Origin: VRUE01 sp963728045
Lineage (GTDB): Bacteria > Actinomycetota > Thermoleophilia > Solirubrobacterales > 70-9
NCBI GenBank assembly: GCA_963728045.1
Contig: CAVSIE010000002.1
Span: 434,001-498,000 of the forward strand
Length of the DNA: 64,000 nt
Direction: 5' to 3'
This document shows, piece by piece, positions 41,138 to 49,037 of the stretch. Under the pieces are notes generated by a model. It did not search any database. It was not told the origin of the DNA and was given only the letters and a program-made list of their open reading frames with translations. Each line of letters starts with the position of its first letter. The first letter of the stretch is position 1. A program made the position numbers and the translations under genes.

Positions 41138-42565
41138 TCAGCAGTTGGCGTCGGGCGGCGACCCGACCGGGCCGACGCACTCGACGTAGGACTGGCGCTG
41201 GTAGATAGTCGCGCCGCCGATCTGAGGAGGCGTGAAGCCTTTTTCCTGCCGTATCCGCGTGCTGTTGTAGAGGTACACGGTCTTACCCGCCACCGCCCCT
41301 TCGAAGGTGCCGCTGTTTTTGAACACGATGTCGGTGTTGGGCCCGTAGATGACGAGCTCGTTGCCGCTGCTGCTGTTGACGAAGTCCACGTACGTTGGGA
41401 TGGTCTCCGAGCCCAGGAAGTAGAACCCAGGCATGTTGAGCAGCCCTTTTTTCGGGTCGTAGCCAGTGGCCTTGATCGTGCTGCTGTTGCCAACGCTGAG
41501 CTGCGTCGTGCTGACTCCCGGGCAGTTCTCCGGCGCATCGAAGAAGATCCGCACCTGTGCTTTCGAAGAGATGATCAGTTCGGAGCTGTTGACGAGCGCG
41601 AGGCGGCAGATGAAGTAGTCGCCACCGGAGAGGGTGAGGATCGAGCTGTTGCCGACCACGATTTCCCGTTTCGTCGCGTTCCATGGCGATTTGCTGGACG
41701 AGCTATAGGTATCTTCCCCGCATTCGAAGGGAAGTTTTTTTGGGTCGGTGCTGGTGCATGTGACCAGCCTGGCGTTGGAGTTTTTGGTCGCGATGTCGGT
41801 CGGGATGAAGGTGCTGACAGCGGGCAGAGTCACGTTCGCTTCCGTCTGCGAGTAACCGCTGCACTGCCCAGAGCTGTTTTTGAAGGCCGGCGGGCCTTTG
41901 CCGACCCCCTCCCTGATGTCACCGCAGATGATCGAGCTGTTTTCGAGTTTGACCTCGCCGTTGGTCCCGACGCCGACGCCTGGGCTGGTTTCCGAGCTGT
42001 TGTCGAACGTGACCCAGTCTTCGCCGATCACACCGGCGGAGGAGAAGACGCTTCCTACCGTCGTCGTTTTGAAGCCGATCTCGATGCGGCGGCTGACGCT
42101 GCCGTCGCTGCCCGTCGCGACGACGGTTGTCGCACTGCCGCTGAGCGGAGTGGAACGGTACGCGTACGTGGACCCGCCTACGTTCCCTTTCACTTCCGGG
42201 CACCAGCCGTCAGCGGCCGCGCTGGTGACCACCAAGGTGCTCCCGCTCATGCCGAGGCAGGGGTTGGCGGGGGTGAGCGCGTTCGCGTAGCGGTTCATCC
42301 GTAGCAGGGCGACGCCGGCGCCAGCGTCGGCGGCGGCGATCGCGCTCTTCGAGTCGGAGTCGCGCTTGGTGCCCTGCTGTACGTCGACGGACGACATCAC
42401 CGCGGCGCCGGCGAGTCCCATGCTGGCGATCGTGGCAAAGAGCGCCGTGGGCAGAGCCATGCCGTGCTCGCTGCGGACGAGCAGGCGCAGGCGGTGGCGC
42501 AATCGGGCATAGAGCTCCATCAGAGAGCTGATCGGCCCCAGCCGCAAGCGGCTTGAGCCGCGCAT
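41138..42565 (-). CDS. PilX-like minor pilin/passenger with Asn-Ser-Ser beta-helix repeats
   Basis: 475 residues. EHGMALPTALFATIASMGLA gives one N-terminal transmembrane helix similar to PilX/PilW-type proteins. From ~residue 185 the NSS tripeptide recurs roughly every 20-45 residues (FDNSSETS, LENSSIIC, FKNSSGQC, VGNSSILT, LVNSSELI, VGNSSTIK, FVNSSSGN, KNSGTFEG). This is consistent with a solenoid whose turns stack Asn/Ser. The C-terminus (IGGATIYQRQSYVECVG) is as in DUF7305-like domains. It is likely an exported pilus-associated or adhesive protein. It lies between pilT and the thioredoxin-like gene and is intact. Confidence 0.75.
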   Translation of the reverse strand: MRGSSRLRLGPISSLMELYARLRHRLRLLVRSEHGMALPTALFATIASMGLAGAAVMSSVDVQQGTKRDSDSKSAIAAADAGAGVALLRMNRYANALTPANPCLGMSGSTLVVTSAAADGWCPEVKGNVGGSTYAYRSTPLSGSATTVVATGSDGSVSRRIEIGFKTTTVGSVFSSAGVIGEDWVTFDNSSETSPGVGVGTNGEVKLENSSIICGDIREGVGKGPPAFKNSSGQCSGYSQTEANVTLPAVSTFIPTDIATKNSNARLVTCTSTDPKKLPFECGEDTYSSSSKSPWNATKREIVVGNSSILTLSGGDYFICRLALVNSSELIISSKAQVRIFFDAPENCPGVSTTQLSVGNSSTIKATGYDPKKGLLNMPGFYFLGSETIPTYVDFVNSSSGNELVIYGPNTDIVFKNSGTFEGAVAGKTVYLYNSTRIRQEKGFTPPQIGGATIYQRQSYVECVGPVGSPPDANC

Positions 42566-42606
42566 GGCGCCGCCTGTCGCGTCTGGACGCGCGTACTACC
42601 GAGTTG

Positions 42607-43746
42607 TCAAGCCGCAGGCGGCGGGCTGCCGACAGGTTCCGGCTGCCCACCCAGCTGCTCGATCCCGCTCGCCCGCTGGCCGCCGGCGGCCAGCATCAGC
42701 TTGAAGTCGTGCGGGCTCGAGGCGTAGTCGAGCGCGACCTCCTCGGAGATCTTGCCCTCCATCACGTAGGTGAGCAGCGACTGGTCGAAGGTGCGCATCC
42801 CGTAGTACTCGCCCTCGGCGATCACCTCGGAGATCTTGCCCGTTTCCTCCGGGTTGAGGATCAGGTCCTGGACCCGCCCGGTGACGACCATCACCTCGGA
42901 GGCCGGCACCCGCCCCTCGCCGGTGATGTCGGGAACGAGCCGCTGGGCGATCGCGCCCCTCAGCGTCGCCGAGAGCATCACCCGCGCCTGGTGCTGCAGA
43001 TGAGGCGGGAAGAAGTCGATGATCCGGTTGATCGTCTCGGTGGCGTCCAGGGTGTGGACGGTGGAGAGCACGAGGTGGCCGGTCTCGGCGGCGGAAAGCG
43101 CCGTGCGCACAGTCTCCTCGTCGCGCATCTCGCCGATCAGGATCACGTCTGGGTCCTGGCGCAGGACGCGGCGCATCGCGCGCCCGAAGCTCTCCGTGTC
43201 GGAGCCGACTTCGCGCTGGTTGACGATCGAGCTCTTGTCCTTGTGCAGGTACTCGATCGGGTCCTCGAGCGTGATGATGTGGTGCGCCCGGCTCCGGTTG
43301 ATGTGGTCGATCATCGCCGCCAGCGTCGTCGACTTGCCCGAGCCGGTGGTGCCGGTGACGAGGATGATCCCGCGCTGCTCCTCGGCAAGTTTGGTCACTA
43401 CTGGCGGCAGCCCCAGCTCCTCGACCGAGCGGATCTCATAGGGGATCGCACGGCAGACGATCGAGATCGAGTCGCGCTGCTTGAAGACGTTGACGCGGAA
43501 GCGGGAGAGGCCGGGTATCGAGTAGGAGAAGTCGGCCTCGCCAACCTGCTCGAACTCGGTCAGCGAGCGTGCCTCGGCGATGTCGTGGAACGCCTTCTCG
43601 GTGTCCGCCTGCGTCAGTAACTCGTAGCCGTCGAGGGCCACCAGCTGCCCGTGCTGGCGAATGACCGGCTTCGAGTTGACCTTGACATGGAGGTCCGAGC
43701 CCTCACGCTCGATCAGCGTGCGCAGCGCTTTGTCGATCTCGAACAT
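42607..43746 (-). CDS. pilT: Type IV pilus retraction ATPase PilT
   Basis: 379 residues. GSDLHVKVNSKPVIRQHGQL at the start, Walker A VTGTTGSGKSTTLAAMIDH, Asp box ITLEDPIEYLHKDKSSIVNQ, Walker B DPDVILIGEMRDEETV and His box TGHLVLSTVHTLDA. FDQSLLTYVMEGKISEEVAL is the PilT/PilU C-terminal helix. It is the first gene of the minus-strand pilus locus, 26 bp downstream of a structured element that follows rpoD. The corresponding region is not frameshifted. Confidence 0.93.
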   Translation of the reverse strand: MFEIDKALRTLIEREGSDLHVKVNSKPVIRQHGQLVALDGYELLTQADTEKAFHDIAEARSLTEFEQVGEADFSYSIPGLSRFRVNVFKQRDSISIVCRAIPYEIRSVEELGLPPVVTKLAEEQRGIILVTGTTGSGKSTTLAAMIDHINRSRAHHIITLEDPIEYLHKDKSSIVNQREVGSDTESFGRAMRRVLRQDPDVILIGEMRDEETVRTALSAAETGHLVLSTVHTLDATETINRIIDFFPPHLQHQARVMLSATLRGAIAQRLVPDITGEGRVPASEVMVVTGRVQDLILNPEETGKISEVIAEGEYYGMRTFDQSLLTYVMEGKISEEVALDYASSPHDFKLMLAAGGQRASGIEQLGGQPEPVGSPPPAA

Positions 43747-43772
43747 CCCGCCTTTTATCGGCGGGATCGTGT

Positions 43773-43866
43773 GGTCACTTAACGCGTGGCTGGCAAGGAC
43801 GCAGGGAGCGTGGCGTGCTTTGCACGCGAGCGACCGAGGACGCCGCCAGGCGCGTGTTAAGTGACC
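43773..43866 (-). repeat. Structured intergenic element, copy 1 (3' of rpoD)
   Basis: A 94-bp fold. The outer stem is GGTCACTTAA with TTAAGTGACC, the inner hairpin GCGTGC-TTT-GCACGC. Between them is an internal loop made of AGGACGCAGGGAG and CGACCGAGGAC. The same loop strands, in the same order, occur at 60510-60574 with unrelated but complementary stems. It starts at the rpoD stop codon, so as RNA it would form the rpoD 3' end and the leader of pilT. Orientation is inferred from position after minus-strand genes in both cases. Confidence 0.7.
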
Positions 43867-44963
43867 TCACGCAGCTTTTGGGCTTCGCCCAGCTGTTGCA
43901 GCTTCTTCAGGCTCTGGTTCTCGATCTGGCGGATCCGCTCGCGGGTGACGTTGAAGGTGCGACCGACCTCGTCGAGGGTGCGCGGGTGCTCGCCGCCGAG
44001 CCCGTAGCGCAGCTCGAGCACGCGGCGCTCGCGGTAGGAGAGGTTCTCCAGCGCCTCTTTCAGCGCCTCTTTGGTCAGCAGGTCGGCGGCCCGGTCGAAG
44101 GGCGACTCGGCCTTCTCGTCGGCGATGAACTGGCCGAACTCCGACTCCTCCTCGTCGCCGACCGGCTTCTCCAGCGAGACCGGGGCCTGGGCGGAGCGCT
44201 TGATCGAGTCGACCTCCTCGGGGTCGATCCCGGTGACCTCGGCGATCTCCTCCGGGGTCGGCTCGCGGCCCAGCTCGGTGACCAGCTTGCGCTCGGCGCG
44301 GCCGATCTTGTTCAGCTTCTCGACCACGTGGACCGGGATGCGGATCGTCCGCGCCTTGTCGGCGAGCGCGCGGGCGATCGCCTGGCGGATCCACCAGGTC
44401 GCGTAGGTCGAGAACTTGAATCCCTTGCGGTAGTCGAACTTCTCCGCGGCGCGGACCAGGCCCAGCGTCCCCTCCTGGATCAGGTCGAGGAAGGGCAGGC
44501 CCTGGTTGCGGTAGTTCTTGGCGATCGAGACGACCAGGCGCAGGTTCGACTCGACCATTTTCTGCTTGGCGTCGAGGTCGCCGCGCTCGATCCGCTTCGC
44601 GAGTTCGACCTCCTCCTGCGCGGTCAGCAGGCGGACCTTGCCGATGTCCTTGAGGAACAGCTGCAGGCTGTCCGTCGTCATATCCGGTTTCAGGTCGAGC
44701 GCCTGTTTCTGGCGGCGCCGGCCTTTTTTGCCGGACGGCTCGGGCATCGCTTCCGCGGCCGCTTTCTGGGCCGGGTCCATGTCCTCGACCAGCTCGATCC
44801 CCGACTTCTCGAGGTGCCCGTAAAGATCCTCGACGTCGGACTCGTCCAGGTCCACCTCCGACACCGCCGAGGCGATGTCGCCGAAGGTCAGCACGCCGAG
44901 CTGCTGCCCGCTCGAAATAAGGCCTTTGACCTCCTCCAGCTCCTGAAGCTCAGCTACCAGCAT
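43857..44963 (-). CDS. rpoD: Primary RNA polymerase sigma factor RpoD/SigA
   Basis: 368 residues. The N-terminus has a sigma 1.1-like segment (LQELEEVKGLISSGQQLGVLTFGDI). TDSLQLFLKDIGKVRLLTAQEE is region 1.2. Region 2 has GLPFLDLIQEGTLGLVRAAEKF and YATWWIRQAIARALAD, region 3 HVVEKLNKIGRAERKLV, and region 4.2 the GGEHPRTLDEVGRTFNVTRE and RIRQIENQSLKKL helix-turn-helix. A full group 1 set, so the housekeeping sigma. The element at 43773-43866 follows its stop directly and a strong terminator lies upstream of its leader. Confidence 0.95.
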   Translation of the reverse strand: MLVAELQELEEVKGLISSGQQLGVLTFGDIASAVSEVDLDESDVEDLYGHLEKSGIELVEDMDPAQKAAAEAMPEPSGKKGRRRQKQALDLKPDMTTDSLQLFLKDIGKVRLLTAQEEVELAKRIERGDLDAKQKMVESNLRLVVSIAKNYRNQGLPFLDLIQEGTLGLVRAAEKFDYRKGFKFSTYATWWIRQAIARALADKARTIRIPVHVVEKLNKIGRAERKLVTELGREPTPEEIAEVTGIDPEEVDSIKRSAQAPVSLEKPVGDEEESEFGQFIADEKAESPFDRAADLLTKEALKEALENLSYRERRVLELRYGLGGEHPRTLDEVGRTFNVTRERIRQIENQSLKKLQQLGEAQKLREVT

Positions 44964-45038
44964 TCTTTCTCTACTCGTTTCTCTCGCCTTGATGATTAAG
45001 TCTTGCCCGTAAAAGGCCGCCGCGAACCATAAGTCGCG

Positions 45039-45065
45039 AAAAAACGGACCGGCAGTCCGGTCCGT
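45039..45065 (-). terminator. Intrinsic terminator upstream of rpoD
   Basis: On the minus strand, ACGGACCGG-ACTG-CCGGTCCGT (9-bp perfect stem) is followed by six T. It lies 76-102 nt before the rpoD ATG. Either it insulates rpoD from antisense transcription of yihY, or, if an rpoD promoter lies farther up, it is an attenuator in the rpoD leader. Candidate rpoD promoter sequence after it includes GACTTAAT. Confidence 0.75.
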
Positions 45066-45166
45066 GAGGCTAACTAGTCTGCGCGGCTGTGCCCCTGGGT
45101 GGGCGTTTACCGATGCTCAAACGCCTGTTCGGAAATGGTAGTCGCTTCAGTTTGTGAAGTCAAGCT

Positions 45167-46073
45167 ATGCCAAGCTCCTTGCGACACCCCCGACCCTGGC
45201 TGAGCGCCTTCTGGCAGCGGGCCTATCGCGAGAACGTCACCGGCCTCTCGGCGATGGTCGCCTACAACCTGATGCTCGCCGTCTTTCCCTTCGCCCTGCT
45301 GATCCTCTTCGTCTTCGGCCAGGTGCTGAAGATCGAGGGGGTGGAGACCGGCGTTCTCGACGACCTCCAGCGCCTCTTCCCCAACGCCGAGGAAGAGACG
45401 CTGACCGACGTGCTCGTCGCGGATCGAGGGCAACTCGGCGACGATCGGGATCCTCGCCTTCTTCGGCTCGCTCTGGATCGGCGCCTCCTTCTGGGGAGCG
45501 ATGGACACCGCCTTCTGCCGCATCTACCACGTCGAGTGCCGCGGCTGGGTCGAGCAGAAGCGCTTCTCCTTCGCGATGCTGCTCGTCTTCGCCTTCTTCA
45601 TCGGCGCCAGCATCTTCCTGCCGACGATGGAGGCGACCCTCGTCTCCAGCACCGACCGCCTGCCTCTCGGCCTCTCCAACATCAAGGCGATCGACACGGC
45701 GCTGCTGCTCGGCGCCGCGGTGCTGCTCACCTTCACGATCTGCTGCGTGATCTTCTGGGCGGTGCCGAAGGGCCACATGCCCTGGCGCGCGGTCTGGCCC
45801 GGCGCCGCCTTCGTCACCCTCACCGCCAGCATCGCCAACTGGGCCTTCCCCTTCTACCTCTCCAACGTCTCCGACCTCTCGCGCTTCGGCCCAACCCTCG
45901 GCTTCGTCCTGATCACGCTGATCTGGTTCTACGCGCTCAGCCTGGCGCTGATGGCCGGCGCCGTGATCAACTCGTTGCGCCACGAGCTGCACGACACCGG
46001 TGAGATGCCCTACGCGAACGGCAACGCCGGCGCCGCGGCCAAGGACGGCGACTGCGGCTGCCAGGACGCCTAA
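45167..46073 (+). pseudogene. YihY/BrkB-family membrane protein (one frameshift)
   Basis: UPF0761-type inner-membrane protein. The N-terminal SAFWQRAYRENVTGLSAMVAYN is the family hallmark, followed by a helix LMLAVFPFALLILFVFGQVL. After a frame change near 45420 (an extra base in GTCGCGGATC), IGILAFFGSLWIGASFWGAM and further membrane helices (MLLVFAFFIGASIFLPTM, GAAVLLTFTICCVIFWAVP, ISLRFGPTLGFVLITLIWFY-like) complete ~300 residues ending in a Cys-rich tail (DGDCGCQDA). Function is uncertain (not RNase BN). The stop overlaps the convergent oxidoreductase by 4 bp. Confidence 0.82.
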
Positions 46074-47005
46074 GCAGGCGCCAGGGCGTCGATCAGGTCG
46101 CCCAGCTGGCCAGGCATGGCGATCGGAGTCAGGATCGGCAGTGTCACCCCGCCGGCGACGAAGGCGGCGATGCGCTCCTTCATCTCCTCCGGCGAGCCGA
46201 AGACGAACATCTCCTCGATCAGGTCCCAGGGCGCTGCGGCAGCGGCTCCCTGGCGATCGCCGCCTTCCCAGGCGGCGACCATCTCCTCGATCTGCTCGCC
46301 GTAGCCGAGCCAGCGGTAGAAGGCTGCGTACACCGGGACCGTGATGTAAGAGGAGAACATGAAGCGGGCCAGCGGCTCGACCTGCTCGCGCTCGCCGGGG
46401 ATGCAAAAGAAGCGGCAAAGCAGCTCGAAGCCGTCCGGGGCGCCCTCGAGCTGGGCGGTCACCTTGGGCAGGCCGCCGAGCGGCAGGAAGTTGGTGAAGG
46501 CGCCCTCCGCCTTGCGCACGGCCAGCTCCAGCATCTTGCCGCGCAGCGCCGCCAGCACGATCGGCGCCGGCTGCGCGGGCGCCGTCTCGAGCTTGAAGCC
46601 GCTCTCGGTGCGCTCGCCGGCGAGCGCAGTGCGCAGGAAGTCGAGCGTCTCCTCCACCCTGCTCAGCGGCCGCTCGAAGGGAATCCCGTTCCAGCCTTCG
46701 ACGATCCGGTCCGAGGAGGAGCCGATGCCGAGCACGAAGCGGCCTCCCGAGGCGTCGGCGAGCGCCGCCGTCTCCTGCGCCAGCAGCGCCGGGCCGCGCT
46801 GGAAGACGCCGACGATGCCGGTGCCGAGGCGGGCGCGCTCGGTCCAGGCGGCGCTCAGCGCCAGCGGCGTGAAGCCGTCGGGACCGTTCGTCTCACCGCT
46901 CCAGAGGTCGGTGTAGCCGGCAGCCTCCGCCTGCTTCACCAGCTCCTCGTGCGCGGCCAGCGGCGTTCCCGGGAGCGGCAGCGTCAGTCCCCATCGCTGA
47001 GCCAT
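46070..47005 (-). CDS. LLM-class F420-dependent oxidoreductase
   Basis: 311 residues from the ATG at 47005 (MAQRWGLTLPLPG). A luciferase-like (beta/alpha)8 barrel. ELVKQAEAAGYTDLWSGETNG, GTGIVGVFQRGPALLAQETA, DASGGRFVLGIGSSSDRIVE and APIVLAALRGKMLELAVRKA are the conserved strand-loop motifs for F420/FMN. FGSPEEMKERIAAFVAGGVT is at the end. It is likely to use F420H2; the substrate is unknown. The upstream in-frame extension is not conserved-looking. The promoter is shared symmetrically with glpX. Confidence 0.88.
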   Translation of the reverse strand: MAQRWGLTLPLPGTPLAAHEELVKQAEAAGYTDLWSGETNGPDGFTPLALSAAWTERARLGTGIVGVFQRGPALLAQETAALADASGGRFVLGIGSSSDRIVEGWNGIPFERPLSRVEETLDFLRTALAGERTESGFKLETAPAQPAPIVLAALRGKMLELAVRKAEGAFTNFLPLGGLPKVTAQLEGAPDGFELLCRFFCIPGEREQVEPLARFMFSSYITVPVYAAFYRWLGYGEQIEEMVAAWEGGDRQGAAAAAPWDLIEEMFVFGSPEEMKERIAAFVAGGVTLPILTPIAMPGQLGDLIDALAPA

Positions 47006-47015
47006 TGAGCCGACC

Positions 47016-47024
47016 CTATAGGCT
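47016..47024. promoter_or_regulatory. Symmetric bidirectional promoter for glpX and F420 oxidoreductase
   Basis: CCTATAGG palindrome plus CT. The plus strand has TAGGCT (47019-47024), 9 nt before the glpX ATG. The minus strand has TAGGGT reading through the same palindrome, 7 nt before the oxidoreductase ATG. Start codons are 28 bp apart. Confidence 0.5.
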
Positions 47025-47033
47025 GCCGCGCCG

Positions 47034-48032
47034 ATGGGCGAGACCTCTCCGACCAAGCCCGACCGCAACCTGGCGCTGGAGCTGGTGCGGGTCACCGAGG
47101 CGGCAGCGCTCGCCGCCGCCCGCTGGGTCGGGCGCGGCGACAAGATCGCCGCCGACCAGGCCGCCGTCGACGCGATGCGCTTCGTCCTCGACTCGGTCTC
47201 GATGGACGGCGTCGTCGTGATCGGCGAGGGCGAGAAGGACGAGGCGCCGATGCTCTACAACGGCGAGCAGATCGGCGACGGCAGCCCGCCGGTGGTCGAC
47301 ATCGCCGTCGACCCTCTGGAGGGAACGAGGCTCTGCGCGCTCGGCATGCCCAGCGCCCTGGCCGTGATCGCGCTCGCCGAGCGCGGCACGATGTTCGACC
47401 CCGGTCCCTGCGTCTACATGGAGAAGATCGCCGGCGGCGAGGAGATCGCCGACCTGCTCGACCTCGACCGGCCGCTGGCCGAGACGATGGAGCTGGTCGC
47501 CGAGCGCAAGGGCGGCAGCATCGGAGACGTCACCGTGGTGATGCTCGACCGGCCCCGCCACGAGGAGACGATGCGCGAAGTGCGGGAGGCGGGCGGGCGC
47601 ATTCGCCTGATCACCGACGGCGACGTCTCCGCCGCGCTGCTGGCGGTCTCGGACCGCTCGCCGGTCGACCTGCTCTGGGGGATCGGCGGCACCCCCGAGG
47701 GCGTCCTCTCGGCGGCGGCGCTGAAGTCGATGGGAGGCCAGCTGCTCGGCCGCCTCTGGCCGCGGAACGACGAGGAGCGCAGCGCAGCGGTCGACGCCGG
47801 CTACGACCTCGAGCGCGTCCTCACCGCCAACGATCTCTGCTCGGGCGAGGACGTCTTCTTCTCCGCTACCGGGGTCACCGACGGCGACGTCCTCCAGGGC
47901 GTTCGCTACCGCGGCCCCGGCGCCACCACCGAATCGCTGGTGATGCGCTCCCGTTCCGGCACCGTGCGCCGGGTCCAGGCCCGCCACGATCGCTCCAAGC
48001 TGCGGGCGATCATCGGCGAGCGCTACGGCTAG
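47034..48032 (+). CDS. glpX: Class II fructose-1,6-bisphosphatase
   Basis: 332 residues. NLALELVRVTEAAALAAARW at the start, metal-binding VIGEGEKDEAPML and VDIAVDPLEGTRLCA, then AERKGGSIGDVTVVMLDRPR and DLLWGIGGTPEGVLSAAALK. It is the class II FBPase of gluconeogenesis, the usual type in Actinobacteria. TAGGCT 9 nt upstream and no Shine-Dalgarno suggest a leaderless mRNA. It converges with egtD (18 bp between). Confidence 0.95.
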   Translation: MGETSPTKPDRNLALELVRVTEAAALAAARWVGRGDKIAADQAAVDAMRFVLDSVSMDGVVVIGEGEKDEAPMLYNGEQIGDGSPPVVDIAVDPLEGTRLCALGMPSALAVIALAERGTMFDPGPCVYMEKIAGGEEIADLLDLDRPLAETMELVAERKGGSIGDVTVVMLDRPRHEETMREVREAGGRIRLITDGDVSAALLAVSDRSPVDLLWGIGGTPEGVLSAAALKSMGGQLLGRLWPRNDEERSAAVDAGYDLERVLTANDLCSGEDVFFSATGVTDGDVLQGVRYRGPGATTESLVMRSRSGTVRRVQARHDRSKLRAIIGERYG

Positions 48033-48050
48033 CGCGGGGAGCGCTGGGCG

Positions 48051-49037
48051 TCAGACGGCGCGGGCGAGTGAGAGCGCGTAGTCGCCGTCGCGGTCGGTGA
48101 ACCAGCCGCTCATCTCGAGGCCAACCTGCTCGAAGATCGTCTCCAGCCGCTCGCGGGTGAACTTGGCGGAGATCTCGGTGCGCATCTCCTCACCTGCGGC
48201 GAAAGCGACGTCCAGCCCCAGACCATCGACACGAACGCTCTGCTCGCCGCGCGAGCGCAGGCGAATGTCCATGCGCGCCTCCTCGGCGTCGTAGCGGGCG
48301 ACGTGATCGAAGGCCCCGAGGTCGAAGTCCGCCCCCAGCTCGCGGTTGAGGACGGCCAGCACGTTCTTGTTGAACTCGGCGGTGACACCCTGCGAGTCGT
48401 CGTAGGCGGCCTCTAGGCGGGCGGCGTCCTTGACCAGGTCGGTGCCGAGCAGAAGCCGGTCGTCGGGCCCGAGCAGGGCCGCGATCCGAGCGAGGAACTG
48501 ATGGCGCGGCTCCGGATAGAGGTTGCCGATCGTGCCGCCGAGGAAGGCGACCAGCCTGCCCTCCGCCCCGTTGGGGACTCGCTCCAGGTGATGCTCGAAG
48601 TCGCAGACGAGGCCGCGGATCGCGAGGCCGGGGAACTCCTCGACCAGGGACTCTGCCGTCTCGTGAGTGATCTCCTCGGAGATGTCGACCGGCGCGTAGG
48701 TCTCGAGGCAGCCCGCCTCGCGCATCGCCTCGAGCAAGTGACGGGTCTTCGCCGCCGAGCCCGAGCCGAGCTCGACCAGCATCGTCGGCTCGCCCGCGGC
48801 GGCGACGATCTCGGCGGAGCGCTCGGCCAGGATCGCGCGCTCGGCCCGGGTCGGGTAGTACTCGGGCAGCGCTGTGATCTGCTCGAAGAGCTGCGAGCCG
48901 CGCTCGTCGTAGAAGTACTTCGGGGCCAGCTCCTTGGGCTCGGCGCTGAGCCCCGCGTGGATCTCGCGAGCCATCCGCTCCGAGCCGTCGTTGGCGAGGT
49001 GGACTTCGATCTCGACCTGGGACCCGGTCGTGGTCAT
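48051..49037 (-). CDS. egtD: L-histidine N-alpha-methyltransferase EgtD
   Basis: 328 residues from the ATG at 49037. It forms hercynine (trimethylhistidine) from His and three SAM. PKYFYDERGSQLFEQITALPEYYPTR (first part of the DUF2260/EgtD domain), LVELGSGSAAKTRHLL (SAM motif), RLVAFLGGTIGNLYP and LLLGTDLVKDAARLEAAY are family signatures. The start overlaps the egtB stop (ATGA). No egtA, egtC or egtE is nearby, so the pathway may use an EgtB accepting cysteine or separate genes for the later steps. Confidence 0.93.
   Translation of the reverse strand: MTTTGSQVEIEVHLANDGSERMAREIHAGLSAEPKELAPKYFYDERGSQLFEQITALPEYYPTRAERAILAERSAEIVAAAGEPTMLVELGSGSAAKTRHLLEAMREAGCLETYAPVDISEEITHETAESLVEEFPGLAIRGLVCDFEHHLERVPNGAEGRLVAFLGGTIGNLYPEPRHQFLARIAALLGPDDRLLLGTDLVKDAARLEAAYDDSQGVTAEFNKNVLAVLNRELGADFDLGAFDHVARYDAEEARMDIRLRSRGEQSVRVDGLGLDVAFAAGEEMRTEISAKFTRERLETIFEQVGLEMSGWFTDRDGDYALSLARAV

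Noticed and set aside
43817..43830. GCTTTGC near rpoD as a second GEMM riboswitch core
   Set aside because: It is the loop of the inner hairpin of the repeated element; no GGCAAAC or P1 is present.
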